The notes: generated by a model not told the origin, from the letters alone. Positions 27,424 to 36,527 are shown, counted from the first letter of the stretch. The stretch is DNA of 64,000 nt from Deltaproteobacteria bacterium HGW-Deltaproteobacteria-18 (GCA_002841885.1 PHBE01000009.1:62001-126000); one strand, 5' to 3'. Program-made: numbers and translations.

Positions 27424-28512
27424 ATGAGTATGAAATTGAAAAAATTGATGCTTGCGCTCACGCTGACTTTCGTCGGCGCGAGCCTCGTGGCCTGCGCAAC
27501 CGCCGAACGCGGCGTCAAGCCCACGCCAATGGCCATCCAGGAGCAGGGGAGTTTTGCGGTAGGCGGGAGCGTCGTCACCGTACCCGGCGCATACGCTCTC
27601 AATTCCCGCGCCCCTGAAGGCCAGACCTATCACGGCGATCATGCCTACGTGTTCTATCAGGTGCCAAAGAACGCCCGCAAACTGCCCCTCGTGCTCTGGC
27701 ACGGCTTCGGGCAGTTCTCCAAGACCTGGGAAAGCACGCCGGACGGACGTGAAGGCTATCAGAACCTGTTCCTGCGCCGGGATTACAGCGTGTACGTCAT
27801 CGACCAGCCTCGACGCGGTAACGCCGGGCGCGGCACGGTGGGGGCGACCATCACTCCGACCCCGGACGAGCAGTTCTGGTTCAACATGTTCCGGGTCGGC
27901 GCATGGCCGGATTTCTATCCCGGCGTGCAGTTCTCCAAGGAACCCGAGGCCCTGAACCAGTATTTCAGACAGATGACGCCCGACAACGGACCCATCGACA
28001 TCGGCGTCAATTCGGCCGCCGTTGTCGCCTTGTTCGACAAGGTCGGCCCCGGCGTCCTCGTCACCCATTCGCACAGCGGCGGCATGGGCTGGGACGCGGT
28101 CATGAAGAGCGACAAGATCAGGGGCGTGGCCTCGTATGAACCGGGCAGCAACTTCGTGTTCCCCGAAGGCGAGGCGCCCGCGCCGGTCACGAGCAAGTTC
28201 GGTGACCTGAAGGCCGTGAGCGTGCCCCTGGCGGATTTCATGAAGCTGACCCGTATTCCGATCATCATCTACTACGGGGACAATATCCCGAGCGAGCCTT
28301 CAGAAGATCTCGGCCGGGACCAGTGGCGGATTCGCCTGGAAATGGCGCGAAAATGGGCCGACGCCGTCAACCGTCATGGCGGCGACGTCACAGTGGTGCA
28401 CCTCCCCGAGGTCGGCGTCCATGGCAACACGCACTTCCCGTTTTCCGATCTGAACAACGTGGCGGTCGCAGACCTGCTGTCAGCCTGGCTGAAGGAAAAA
28501 CGACTCGACTAA
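27424..28512 (+). CDS. alpha/beta hydrolase lipoprotein
   Basis: 362 residues. The signal ends in a lipobox (FVGASLVACAT), so the protein is probably membrane-anchored through Cys24. The hydrolase core shows LPLVLWHGFGQFSKTWE, VIDQPRRGNAG, a nucleophile elbow THSHSGGMGW and a late His in GVHGNTHFPFSD. It resembles the large secreted esterase group often encoded beside AraC/AKR clusters. It is the last gene of its unit, 11 bases after the preceding stop, with AAGGAGG upstream, and is followed by a strong terminator. The substrate is unknown. Confidence 0.85.
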   Translation: MSMKLKKLMLALTLTFVGASLVACATAERGVKPTPMAIQEQGSFAVGGSVVTVPGAYALNSRAPEGQTYHGDHAYVFYQVPKNARKLPLVLWHGFGQFSKTWESTPDGREGYQNLFLRRDYSVYVIDQPRRGNAGRGTVGATITPTPDEQFWFNMFRVGAWPDFYPGVQFSKEPEALNQYFRQMTPDNGPIDIGVNSAAVVALFDKVGPGVLVTHSHSGGMGWDAVMKSDKIRGVASYEPGSNFVFPEGEAPAPVTSKFGDLKAVSVPLADFMKLTRIPIIIYYGDNIPSEPSEDLGRDQWRIRLEMARKWADAVNRHGGDVTVVHLPEVGVHGNTHFPFSDLNNVAVADLLSAWLKEKRLD

Positions 28513-28560
28513 GTTCCAAATATCGAATGGACGATGGCCCAGATGCCTCGTCACATGATG

Positions 28561-28594
28561 AAGGCTTGAGATTCCCCGTCTCAAGCCTTTTTTT
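28561..28594 (+). terminator. Rho-independent terminator
   Basis: An 11-bp stem, AAGGCTTGAGA and its complement, with a 7-base loop and a following T-run. It ends the unit 23769-28512. Confidence 0.9.
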
Positions 28595-28676
28595 ACCCTG
28601 GACCCTCTTCCGGGCTGAATCGACGCTCCTTTTGCACCCTTTGAAATACGGCGATAGTCTTCATTTTCGGACCTTC

Positions 28677-28705
28677 AGGCAAGAATTCGCGAGGATTGGT
28701 CTACC
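28677..28705 (+). promoter_or_regulatory. putative AraC operator, site 4
   Basis: AGGCAAGAATTCGCGAGGAT followed by TGGTCTACC is the best consensus copy of the shared motif. It lies 101 bases before the MFS transporter start and directly after the previous unit's terminator. Confidence 0.68.
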
Positions 28706-28806
28706 GCTTTGGAATCCGGAATGCGTACAGATGTTCAAAACGAAAGGCGGGCGGCCCCGTCCGCTTGAATCTCCATCACCACGGCATCTTCTCTGGAGAA
28801 GGGATC

Positions 28807-30231
28807 ATGAACACTATGTCCGCAACAGCAAAACCATCGAACAAGGCGTATGTCCTGCTGGTCATCGTCTGCAGCTATCTACTGATCGTCCTCGATATAT
28901 CCATCGTCATCGCCGCGCTGCCCAGGATGCAGCTTGACCTCGGTTTCACGGCCACTGGCCTGTCCTGGGTACAGAATGCCTATATTCTGGCCTTTGGGGG
29001 CCTGATGCTTCTCGGAGCTCGCGCCGGAGACATGCTTGGTCGGCGGCGCATGTTCATCATTGGGCTGATTCTTTTCACGCTGGCGTCTCTGGCTATAGGC
29101 CTCGCGCACTCGGCAGAGATGTTGATCGTGTTTCGCGCCATTCAGGGCGTCGGGGCCGCGATTCTGGCGCCCTCCACCTTGGCGTTGCTGACAACCAATT
29201 TCGCGGCAGGTTCTGAGCGGACCCGCGCCGTGGCCATGTACGGAGCCGTGGCCGGCATGGGATCCAGCGTCGGCTTGGTCATGGGCGGTGTCCTCACGGA
29301 CTGGCTGTCCTGGCGAGTCGGTTTTCTGATCAACGTGCCTCTGGGCATCGCCCTGATGATCGGGGCCTGGCGGTGGATCCCCGAGTCCGAACGCAGGTCC
29401 GGCAGCTTCGACATCATCGGCGCCCTGACTTCGACCCTGGGCATGACCGCCCTGGTGTTCGGCATCGTACGTTCGGCCCGTGTCGGCTGGGCCGATTCCC
29501 TGACCCTGGCGATGGTCATGGGCGGCGTGGCGTTCTTGATCGCACTCGTGATCAACGAGACCAAAGTGGCGCAGCCGATTATGCCCCTGCGCCTGTTCGC
29601 ACATCATGAGCGCTTGGGCGCGTATCTGGGCCGGTTCCTGTTTCTCGGCGCCATGGTCGGATTCTGGTTCTTCACCGCCCAGTTCCTGCAGCGCGTGCTT
29701 GGCTTCAGCGCGTCCGAAGCCGGACTTGCCTTTCTGCCGGTGACCGTCCCTAATTTCATCAGCGCCCTGTCCGTTCCCCGCATGACCCGCCGATTCGGCA
29801 ATGCCGGGCTCATGATCGGCGGGCTGCTTGTTTCGCTGCTGGGCATGTTCTGGCTGAGCCGGGTCGGGGTAGGGGGCTCTTACCTGACGGGTGTGGCCCT
29901 GCCCATGGTCCTGATCGGCATAGGTCAGGGATGCACGCTCAGCCCGCTGACCGTTTCCGGTGTGGCCGACGTGTCCGGAGAGGATGCCGGAGCGGCTTCG
30001 GGGCTGGTCAATGTCGCCCATCAGCTGGGAGGCTCCATGGGTCTGGCCGTGCAGGTCGTGCTTTTCGCGGCTGCCGGGGGTGCGGCAGGATCGCCCCAAG
30101 CCCTGGTTCACGGTATTTCTGCTGCGTTGACTGGCAGTTCGGCCATGCTCGCCCTGGCCCTGGCCCTGGTCTGGCTTCTCGTCATTCGTCCACGTTTCAC
30201 GCCGGTCAATGTCCCGATCTGCAATCAATAA
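28807..30231 (+). CDS. MFS drug-efflux transporter, DHA2 (14-TM) type
   Basis: 474 residues, almost entirely hydrophobic helices. The first helix carries IVLDISIVIAALPRMQ (motif D1 of DHA2 proteins), followed by GARAGDMLGRRRMF (motif A) and FRAIQGVGAAILAPS (motif B). It should export toxic organic compounds by proton antiport across the inner membrane. The start at 28807 follows GGAGAAGGG. It is located after operator site 4 and forms a unit with the flavodoxin gene, consistent with efflux as part of the electrophile response. Confidence 0.92.
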   Translation: MNTMSATAKPSNKAYVLLVIVCSYLLIVLDISIVIAALPRMQLDLGFTATGLSWVQNAYILAFGGLMLLGARAGDMLGRRRMFIIGLILFTLASLAIGLAHSAEMLIVFRAIQGVGAAILAPSTLALLTTNFAAGSERTRAVAMYGAVAGMGSSVGLVMGGVLTDWLSWRVGFLINVPLGIALMIGAWRWIPESERRSGSFDIIGALTSTLGMTALVFGIVRSARVGWADSLTLAMVMGGVAFLIALVINETKVAQPIMPLRLFAHHERLGAYLGRFLFLGAMVGFWFFTAQFLQRVLGFSASEAGLAFLPVTVPNFISALSVPRMTRRFGNAGLMIGGLLVSLLGMFWLSRVGVGGSYLTGVALPMVLIGIGQGCTLSPLTVSGVADVSGEDAGAASGLVNVAHQLGGSMGLAVQVVLFAAAGGAAGSPQALVHGISAALTGSSAMLALALALVWLLVIRPRFTPVNVPICNQ

Positions 30232-30249
30232 CCGTAAGGAGATTATGCC

Positions 30250-30879
30250 ATGAAAAAAGACATCGATATATTGGAACGTCCCCTGTCCCGTCGGGAAATG
30301 CTGCGCCGCACCGCAGGGGGACTTGCGGGAGGAATGCTGGCCGGACTGGCCGCCCCGTTGTTCGCGAGCGGGACGCTGTTCGCCGCTCCGGTCGATGCCA
30401 GGAAGTTTTTGACAGTCTTCTATTCTCGCAGCGGCAACACCCAGATCATGGCCGGCTTCGTTCAGAAAGCGGTCGGCGGCGATCTGGTCAGGATCGGGAC
30501 GGTCCACCCCTATCCCGAAGCATACCGGGCCACCACCCGTCAGGCCAGGGAGGAACTGGATTCCGGTTTCAAGCCGCCGATCACGACAAAAATCGCCAAT
30601 CTGGCATCGTATGACGTCGTATTCATCGGGTCGCCGTGCTGGTGGGCAACCATCGCCCCTCCGGTCATCACTTTCCTTACCGAAAACGACCTTGCCGGAA
30701 AGACCGTGGTCCCGTTCATGACCCACAAGGGCAGCGGGCTGGGCCGGACTCAGCCGCATGTGGAATCGCTGTGCCCGAATTCCAAGGTGCTCAAGGGGTT
30801 GGCCATCTGGGGAGACGACATCAGCTCATCAAAAAATGATGTCACGGGCTGGTTGCGGGACATCGCTCTGGTATCCTGA
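30250..30879 (+). CDS. Tat-exported flavodoxin-like protein
   Basis: 209 residues. A twin-arginine signal SRREMLRRTAGGLAGGMLAG is followed by a flavodoxin domain: FLTVFYSRSGNTQIMAGF (FMN phosphate loop), VVFIGSPCWWATIAPPV and FMTHKGSGLGR. This is the Flavodoxin_4 type found in AraC/AKR clusters. It presumably carries FMN and is exported folded. The start follows AAGGAG, 18 bases after the MFS gene. Its stop overlaps the start of the SDR remnant downstream. Confidence 0.88.
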   Translation: MKKDIDILERPLSRREMLRRTAGGLAGGMLAGLAAPLFASGTLFAAPVDARKFLTVFYSRSGNTQIMAGFVQKAVGGDLVRIGTVHPYPEAYRATTRQAREELDSGFKPPITTKIANLASYDVVFIGSPCWWATIAPPVITFLTENDLAGKTVVPFMTHKGSGLGRTQPHVESLCPNSKVLKGLAIWGDDISSSKNDVTGWLRDIALVS

Positions 30880-30985
30880 TACGGTTGCCGCGCTTCGCAT
30901 GGGGCCGGACGGAACGTTCGTCTCCGGGGGATGCTTCCTCATCGATGGCGGAGTGACGGCCCCAACTTTTACGGTGAGCCTGCCC
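30878..30985 (+). pseudogene. C-terminal scrap of a short-chain dehydrogenase/reductase gene
   Basis: The frame starting at the flavodoxin stop reads DTVAALRMGPDGTFVSGGCF then LIDGGVTAP. This resembles the end of SDR enzymes (VAALxxFLASDDSSFVTG...FLIDGGVTA). There is no start and no Rossmann N-terminus. It suggests a former SDR gene that continued this operon and was deleted. Confidence 0.55.
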
Positions 30986-31151
30986 CTAAGTCATCGAACT
31001 CCTTATTTCGACTTGGCTCCCACGGCACAGCGAGTTCAACGCTTGGCTCGAGCTTTCAGATTCTCCCGGATTTGACGAACAGGAATCGCAACGCTCGGTG
31101 CTTCACCGCTGTGACAGGACCATGCGGTCGGATTGTCGAGAGAAAGAACAT

Positions 31152-31175
31152 GGCCGGAGGATAATGCTTCCGGCC
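31152..31175. terminator. hairpin between convergent genes
   Basis: A 7-bp stem GGCCGGA/TCCGGCC with a 10-base loop lies directly before the minus-strand metallophosphoesterase stop. On the plus strand it is followed by TTCTATTTAT, a moderate U-tract. Confidence 0.55.
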
Positions 31176-31177
31176 TT

Positions 31178-32299
31178 CTATTTATCCCGCAGAACAATGC
31201 GCGTTATTTCCGACGGCACGCCGATGCGGCTGGCGAATCCTCCCCAGATTCCTGTGCCGGGACTGACATAGAGCTGCATGCCGTTCACGTCGTACAGGCC
31301 GTTGACCAGCCCGCCATTATAATTTGCGATCAGCTTCTGGATGAAGAACATCGTGCCGCCGTGCGTGTGCCCAGAGAGCTGAACATTGGCCAGAGTGCTG
31401 CCGGCCGTGCCGGGCCGATGATCGAGAAGGATGCGTGTCGTATCCGGAGCGCCGCTAAATGCCTTGTGCACATCCGGCCCTTCTCCGCCGAAACGCTGCT
31501 CCTGGATATCCGGAACGCCTGCGATGACGATCTCCTCTCCATCGACCGACAGCACCCGGTGCTCGTTGTGCAGCATGTCGATGCCAAGTCTTTCGAAGAC
31601 CGGGAGCCACCCGTCGGCCTGGAAATAGTATTCGTGATTTCCGGTCACTCCGAAAACGCCGTACTTTGCCCGCAACTCTCCAAACGGTTGGACCTCGCGC
31701 CCGATCAGGTCCGGCAAGCCGTCGATCATGTCTCCGGTCACGGCGATGACGTCCGGGTGCAAGTTGTTTGTTTTCTCGACCACGCTTTGCAGCCAATCCC
31801 TGCGCACCAGTGGCCAGATATGGAGGTCCGACAATTGGACAATGGAAAATCCGTCCAGCCTGGCAGGCAGTTTCGGCACGGTGATCTCGACCGTGCGCAT
31901 ATCCGGAACCTTCACGGCCTGCCACGTACCCCAGATCGCCATGACCAGCGCGGCTGCGAGCAGGAACGCGCTTCGGAAGGCAGGGGTCAGGGGCAGCCGC
32001 CATGTGGCGCCGGCCTGACGAGCCAGCCATGACACCAGCACCGCCACGTCCTTCACGAGCAGCAGGACGGCCAGGATGACCAGAGCGGCGTACAGCGCCT
32101 CCATGGTCAGAATGACCGGGCGCGGCAGGTCCGGAGCAAAAAAGGAGCCGCCGAGTTGTTCGTACAGAAGGTACTTCATGCTGGCAGCCAAAAGAGCGAC
32201 AGCCGCGGCCGCCTTGCCGGGCAACGGCCAGCGCAGGGGAAGAACGAGGCTCAAGAACGCGTACATGAAGAGAAACAAGGATGGGAGAAAGAGTCGCAT
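31178..32299 (-). CDS. membrane-anchored metallophosphoesterase
   Basis: 373 residues from ATG 32299; a start at 32374 is also possible. Four hydrophobic segments fill the first ~140 residues, then a calcineurin-like phosphoesterase domain follows with all metal motifs: VQLSDLHIW (D-x-H), VTGDMIDG (GD), GVTGNHEYY (GNHE) and LSGHTHGGTMF (GHTH). This is the YkuE/YaeI-type arrangement, where the family acts on lipid-linked phosphoesters, but the substrate here is unknown. It is transcribed alone, convergent with the electrophile island. Confidence 0.88.
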   Translation of the reverse strand: MRLFLPSLFLFMYAFLSLVLPLRWPLPGKAAAAVALLAASMKYLLYEQLGGSFFAPDLPRPVILTMEALYAALVILAVLLLVKDVAVLVSWLARQAGATWRLPLTPAFRSAFLLAAALVMAIWGTWQAVKVPDMRTVEITVPKLPARLDGFSIVQLSDLHIWPLVRRDWLQSVVEKTNNLHPDVIAVTGDMIDGLPDLIGREVQPFGELRAKYGVFGVTGNHEYYFQADGWLPVFERLGIDMLHNEHRVLSVDGEEIVIAGVPDIQEQRFGGEGPDVHKAFSGAPDTTRILLDHRPGTAGSTLANVQLSGHTHGGTMFFIQKLIANYNGGLVNGLYDVNGMQLYVSPGTGIWGGFASRIGVPSEITRIVLRDK

Positions 32300-32618
32300 A
32301 CAGTCCTGATAGGCTACTGAACAGCCTGCTGGTTGAGGGGTTAGGTGCGTCGGTGATGGGAAATAATCAGTCATGATCCCAGGTCCACTAACCGATGTCG
32401 GTTATCTGGTTCGGTATGATGACGCTCGAAATTCCGGGATGTGTCAAGAGATGGTCCCTTCCGTTTCATGATGTCATTTTTGATGTTTAGCTGTGCCTTG
32501 TGAAGGAAACCAGGCACGATCCTCCGGGATTGTTGCCCGATTCTCCGGAAAGATTGTCTCGGTGCAAGAACGCTTGCCGGCAATGGAAGGAGGAGGCCGG
32601 GAGGCGCGCAGGAGAACC

Positions 32619-32647
32619 AGGCAAGAAATCAACAGGATTGTGTCTTC
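32619..32647 (+). promoter_or_regulatory. putative AraC operator, site 5
   Basis: AGGCAAGAAATCAACAGGAT followed by TGTGTCTTC matches the best copy at 28677 in 22 of 29 positions. No recognised gene follows within 370 bases other than small frames. Confidence 0.5.
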
Positions 32648-32800
32648 ATGAGACAGGTCGGGAGTACTACCTACTCATTGATACGTTTGGACGGCCTGGA
32701 CCAGTTGCGCGAGTGGCAGCCGGGTGTGTCCATGATAGTGATGTCAGGACGCCGAAAAGGCGCACGGGGAATCGAGAATTTGACCTTGAGGAGAGTGTGA
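32648..32800 (+). CDS. possible 50-residue peptide downstream of operator site 5
   Basis: The frame starts ATG at the end of the operator-like motif. The peptide begins MRQVGSTTYSLIRLDGLDQL and ends NLTLRRV. There is no good ribosome-binding site and no known family. Its stop overlaps (TGATG) a second 30-residue frame (MLYRKMPKNGDESEAAAVAS...) that has TTGAGGAG upstream but runs through the terminator. Expression is unproven and it may be a gene fragment. Confidence 0.2.
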   Translation: MRQVGSTTYSLIRLDGLDQLREWQPGVSMIVMSGRRKGARGIENLTLRRV

Positions 32801-32833
32801 TGCTGTACAGAAAAATGCCGAAAAACGGTGATG

Positions 32834-32867
32834 AAAGCGAAGCTGCTGCGGTGGCTTCGCTTTTTTT
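32834..32867 (+). terminator. Rho-independent terminator without a recognised upstream gene
   Basis: A perfect 10-bp stem AAAGCGAAGC/GCTTCGCTTT with a 10-base loop runs into seven further T. It implies that something upstream, between the operator-like site and here, is or was transcribed. Confidence 0.85.
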
Positions 32868-33018
32868 ATCATTGACACATTCCGCGCTTTGATTTTGAAA
32901 ATATTACTCTGAAGAGGGCACGTTCGCACGACGAGTGAGGGCGGTCCTGCGGCCTGTTCATGGGATGCGCCGCAACGTCTTGTGCAATCAATACATCGGG
33001 AAGCAAAGGTGAGTGAAC

Positions 33019-34152
33019 ATGGAGAAAGCAAAGGTCTATTTTACCGATTTCCGCACGGTGGCTTTTGGAGACGGACTGCCCACCAAGCTCAAGAAGCTGA
33101 TCAGAAAAGCCGGGGTCGGTGATATTGATATGGACGGGAAGTTCGTCGCCATCAAGCTGCATTTCGGCGAATTGGGCAATATCAGCTATCTTCGTCCCAA
33201 TTACGCCAAGGCCGTGGCCGATCTGGTCAAGGAACTCGGTGGCAAGCCGTTTCTGACCGACTGCAACACCATGTATCCGGGCAAGCGCAAGAACGCTCTC
33301 GAGCATCTTGAATGCGCTTGGGAAAACGGGTTCTCGCCGCTGTCGGTCGGCTGTCCCATCCTTATCGGGGACGGGCTGAAGGGGACCGACGACATTGCGG
33401 TGCCCGTGGTGGGCGGAGAATATGTCAAGGAAGCCAAGATCGGCAGGGCGGTCATGGATGCGGACGTGTTCATCAGCCTGACGCATTTCAAGGGACACGA
33501 GATGACCGGCTTCGGCGGGGCCATCAAGAACATCGGCATGGGCTGCGGCTCACGGGCCGGCAAGACCGAGCAGCACAGCGGCGGCAAGGCGTCCATCGAC
33601 GAGGCCAAATGCCGGGCCTGCATGGCCTGTCTGAAGGAATGCGCCAACGAAGCGCTCCACTTTGACGAGGAAGCGGAAAAGATGCGCGTCAACGAAGACA
33701 ATTGCGTCGGCTGCGGCCGTTGCCTCGGGGCGTGTAACTTCGACGCCATCGCGTTCAGGAATTTCGCGGCCAACGAGCTTCTGAACAAGCGCATGGCGGA
33801 ATACACCAAGGCGGTAGTGGATGGCCGTCCGTGTTTCCACATCTCGCTTGTCGTCGATGTCTCCCCCAACTGCGACTGCCACGGGGAAAACGACGCGCCC
33901 ATCCTGCCCGATCTGGGCATGTTCGCCTCTTTTGATCCGCTCGCCCTGGACCAGGCCTGCGTGGATGCCTGCATGAAGGCGAGGCCCCTTCCGGGCAGCC
34001 AGCTCTACGAGAACCTGTTGAAGTCCGATTTCAACGACCATCACGACCACTTCAGGAACTCCACGCCGCAATCGGAATGGCGCTCCTGTCTGGATCATGC
34101 GGAAAAGATAGGGCTGGGCACCAGGGACTATGAGCTGATTTTCGTCAAATAA
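33019..34152 (+). CDS. DUF362 protein with two [4Fe-4S] ferredoxin motifs
   Basis: 377 residues. The N-terminal DUF362 domain includes IKLHFGELGNISYLRP, FLTDCNTMYPGKR and SLTHFKGHEMTGFGGAIKN. Two clusters follow near residues 195-245: CRACMACLKECANEA and CVGCGRCLGACNFDA, which is a bacterial ferredoxin fold. The C-terminal part returns to DUF362-type sequence. It is common in strict anaerobes; the function is unproven, probably electron transfer or Fe-S chemistry. The ATG at 33019 is preceded by AAAGGTGAG; a GTG six bases earlier is possible. Confidence 0.88.
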   Translation: MEKAKVYFTDFRTVAFGDGLPTKLKKLIRKAGVGDIDMDGKFVAIKLHFGELGNISYLRPNYAKAVADLVKELGGKPFLTDCNTMYPGKRKNALEHLECAWENGFSPLSVGCPILIGDGLKGTDDIAVPVVGGEYVKEAKIGRAVMDADVFISLTHFKGHEMTGFGGAIKNIGMGCGSRAGKTEQHSGGKASIDEAKCRACMACLKECANEALHFDEEAEKMRVNEDNCVGCGRCLGACNFDAIAFRNFAANELLNKRMAEYTKAVVDGRPCFHISLVVDVSPNCDCHGENDAPILPDLGMFASFDPLALDQACVDACMKARPLPGSQLYENLLKSDFNDHHDHFRNSTPQSEWRSCLDHAEKIGLGTRDYELIFVK

Positions 34153-34223
34153 GCCGTGTAGATGAAGGTGGGAAGTCATCGACGCCAGGCAGGCCGAATA
34201 CGAAACACAAAGCCGGAGGGCAG

Positions 34224-35675
34224 ATGAGCAGCGACAGGTTGGCGGACATCGGAGTTGTCGGACTGGCGGTCATGGGGGAGAATCTTGTGCTCAACATGGA
34301 GGGCCAGGGCTTCACCGTGGCCTGCTTCAATCGCACCGTGGCCAGGGTCGATGCGTTCGTAAGCGGGCGCGGCGCGAACAGAAGCATCATCGGCTGTCAT
34401 AGCCTGGAGCAACTGGTCCGGGCGCTGTCCAAACCACGCAAGGTCATGTGCATGGTCAAGGCCGGCGAGGCGGTGGACGCGTTGATGGCATCCCTCATTC
34501 CGTTGCTCGAGCCCGGGGACGTGATCATCGACGGCGGCAATTCCCATTTCCGTGACACCATGCGCCGGATCGACGAAGTCGAAAAGCACGGCCTCCTCTT
34601 TGTCGGGGCCGGAATCTCCGGGGGCGAGGAAGGAGCCCTGCACGGCCCGTCCATCATGCCCGGCGGGTCCGAAGGCGCCTGGGACATCATCCGCCCCGTG
34701 TTCCAGCGTATCTGCGCCGTGACGCCCGACGGGGAGCCGTGCTGCGAGTGGATGGGCGAGGGCGGAGCCGGGCATTTCGTCAAGATGGTGCACAACGGCA
34801 TCGAGTACGGCGACATGCAGCTCATCTGCGAAGTCTACCATCTGATGAAGGCCGGGCTCGGGATGTCCAACGAGGAGATGCGCACCGTCTTCTCCCGCTG
34901 GAACAAGGGCCGCCTCGATTCGTACCTGATCGAGATCACGGCGGACATTCTCGGTTTCCGCGACGACAAGGGCGCATACCCCCTTGATGCCATCCTCGAC
35001 GCAGCCCAGCAGAAGGGCACCGGCAAGTGGACGGTGGGCGCGGCCCTCGACGTCGGCCAACCGCTGACGCTCATCGGTGAGGCCGTCTTCGCCCGCTCCC
35101 TTTCGGCCCTCAAGGACGAGCGCCTTGCCGCCGCGCAGGTTCTCACAGGCCCCTCTCCATCTGATCTCGATGTGCTGTTCGAAGATTTCGAAGAGGCCCT
35201 TTACGCGGCCAAGATCGTTTCCTACGCCCAGGGCTTTCAGCTCCTGCGGGCCCAGGCGCAGGAACAGGGCTGGAAACTCGACTTCGGGAAGATCGCCAGG
35301 ATATGGCGCGGCGGCTGCATCATCCGCTCCGTCTTCCTGAAGAACATCGAGAGCGCCTTTTCGGGAAACCCGGATCTCGTGAATCTTCTGCTCGCCCCTT
35401 TTTTCCGCGATGCGGTCATGCAGGCCCAGACCGGATGGCGGCGCGTCGTGGCGGCGGGGGCCTTGGGCGGCATCCCCGTACCAACCCTCTCGGCCGCACT
35501 GGCCTATTTCGACGGCTATCGCGCGGCCGTGCTGCCCGCCAACCTGTTGCAGGCCCAGCGCGATTATTTCGGGGCCCACACCTACGAGAGGACGGACAGT
35601 CCCCGTGGCGAGCGTTTTCACACCAACTGGACCGGGCAGGGCGGCGCGACCTCCTCGACGTCCTATGAAGTCTAG
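34224..35675 (+). CDS. gnd: 6-phosphogluconate dehydrogenase, decarboxylating
   Basis: 483 residues, full length. NADP-binding IGVVGLAVMGENLVLNMEGQ, IDGGNSHFRDTMRR, GAGISGGEEGALHGPSIMPG and the catalytic MVHNGIEYGDMQLICE are all present. The C-terminal active-site tail reads FHTNWTG. It converts 6-phosphogluconate to ribulose-5-phosphate with NADPH production, a plausible reductant source for the neighbouring aldehyde reductases. GGAGG lies 4 bases before the start. The DUF547 gene follows after 12 bases. Confidence 0.96.
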   Translation: MSSDRLADIGVVGLAVMGENLVLNMEGQGFTVACFNRTVARVDAFVSGRGANRSIIGCHSLEQLVRALSKPRKVMCMVKAGEAVDALMASLIPLLEPGDVIIDGGNSHFRDTMRRIDEVEKHGLLFVGAGISGGEEGALHGPSIMPGGSEGAWDIIRPVFQRICAVTPDGEPCCEWMGEGGAGHFVKMVHNGIEYGDMQLICEVYHLMKAGLGMSNEEMRTVFSRWNKGRLDSYLIEITADILGFRDDKGAYPLDAILDAAQQKGTGKWTVGAALDVGQPLTLIGEAVFARSLSALKDERLAAAQVLTGPSPSDLDVLFEDFEEALYAAKIVSYAQGFQLLRAQAQEQGWKLDFGKIARIWRGGCIIRSVFLKNIESAFSGNPDLVNLLLAPFFRDAVMQAQTGWRRVVAAGALGGIPVPTLSAALAYFDGYRAAVLPANLLQAQRDYFGAHTYERTDSPRGERFHTNWTGQGGATSSTSYEV

Positions 35676-35687
35676 GGAGCAAGAGGA

Positions 35688-36527
35688 ATGATAGTTGCGA
35701 AAAAATGCGCGCGAGGCCTGGTTGTCGCGATAATGGGGGCCGTTCTGCTTTTCTGGGCTGCGAGCGGGCCTGCGGATGCCGCTGAATTCGATCACGGCCA
35801 CGGCATCCTCGGCCAGGTTCTCAGGGAGCGGGTCGTCGACGGCCGGGTCGATTACCGGGGGCTCCTGAAATCTCCGACGCTCCTCGATCGCTATCTGCAA
35901 TCGACGTCCGGCGTCACCGAAGCCCAGTTCAAGGGCTGGAACGAAGGGCAGCAGCTCGCGTTCCTGATCAACCTCTACAACGCGGCCACCCTGCGGCTGA
36001 TCATCGATCACTACCCGCTGGAGGGTATCAGGGACATCGGTAACATTTTCAAGGGGCCCTGGGATCAGAAGGTGGTCAGCCTGTTTGGAGGAATGATCAC
36101 CCTCAACCATCTCGAACACGACATCATCCGCAAGGACTACGCCGAGCCGCGCATTCACATCGCCCTGGTCTGCGCGGCCAGAAGCTGCCCGGCACTTCCG
36201 AGCTACGCTTTCACGGCCGATGCGCTCGACGGGCAACTGGGCGAACGCGCCCGGCTCTATCTGTCAAGCCCGGAGGGCTTGCGTGTGGACCGCGCTGCCG
36301 GGAAGGTCTTTGTTTCGTCCATCTTCAAATGGTATGGGGAGGATTTTGTGCCCGGATTTTCCCGGACGCCGGGTTTCGACGGGTTGAAGGACAAGGAACG
36401 GGCGGTCATGCATTTCATCGCACAAAACGTATCCGATGACATGCGCAGCTATTTTTCAGGAGGCGGATACACATTGGGATACATCGATTACAATTGGTCC
36501 CTGAACGAACAGGAGGTCGGCCCATGA
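35688..36527 (+). CDS. exported DUF547 protein
   Basis: 279 residues with a signal peptide (ARGLVVAIMGAVLLFWAAS...ADAA). The body has the DUF547 signatures LAFLINLYNAATLRLI and ALVCAARSCPALPSYAF, with the conserved Cys pair. The function of the domain is unknown; the Asn/Tyr and Cys/His pattern hints at a protease- or transglutaminase-like fold. It overlaps the next gene by 4 bases. The set DUF547, TVP38 and flavoprotein recurs in other bacteria and suggests a membrane redox or lipid function. Confidence 0.88.
   Translation: MIVAKKCARGLVVAIMGAVLLFWAASGPADAAEFDHGHGILGQVLRERVVDGRVDYRGLLKSPTLLDRYLQSTSGVTEAQFKGWNEGQQLAFLINLYNAATLRLIIDHYPLEGIRDIGNIFKGPWDQKVVSLFGGMITLNHLEHDIIRKDYAEPRIHIALVCAARSCPALPSYAFTADALDGQLGERARLYLSSPEGLRVDRAAGKVFVSSIFKWYGEDFVPGFSRTPGFDGLKDKERAVMHFIAQNVSDDMRSYFSGGGYTLGYIDYNWSLNEQEVGP

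Larger units (their letters stand above)
32300..33018. other. 719-bp region with an operator-like motif, small frames and a terminator
   Basis: No sizeable gene is recognised. The stretch holds a fifth clear copy of the AraC operator motif (32619-32647), a 50-codon frame starting immediately after it (32648-32800), an overlapping 30-codon frame from 32800 and a strong terminator (32834-32867). It may be a cryptic small unit or the wreck of a regulated gene. A TTGACA at 32872 without a good -10 precedes the DUF362 gene. Confidence 0.5.

Noticed and set aside
28879-30759. Long minus-strand open frame opposite the MFS and flavodoxin genes
   Set aside because: Shadow of clear plus-strand genes with canonical motifs; the translation has no family character.
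34176-36236. Long minus-strand open frame opposite gnd and the DUF547 gene
   Set aside because: Shadow frame; gnd on the plus strand is unambiguous.
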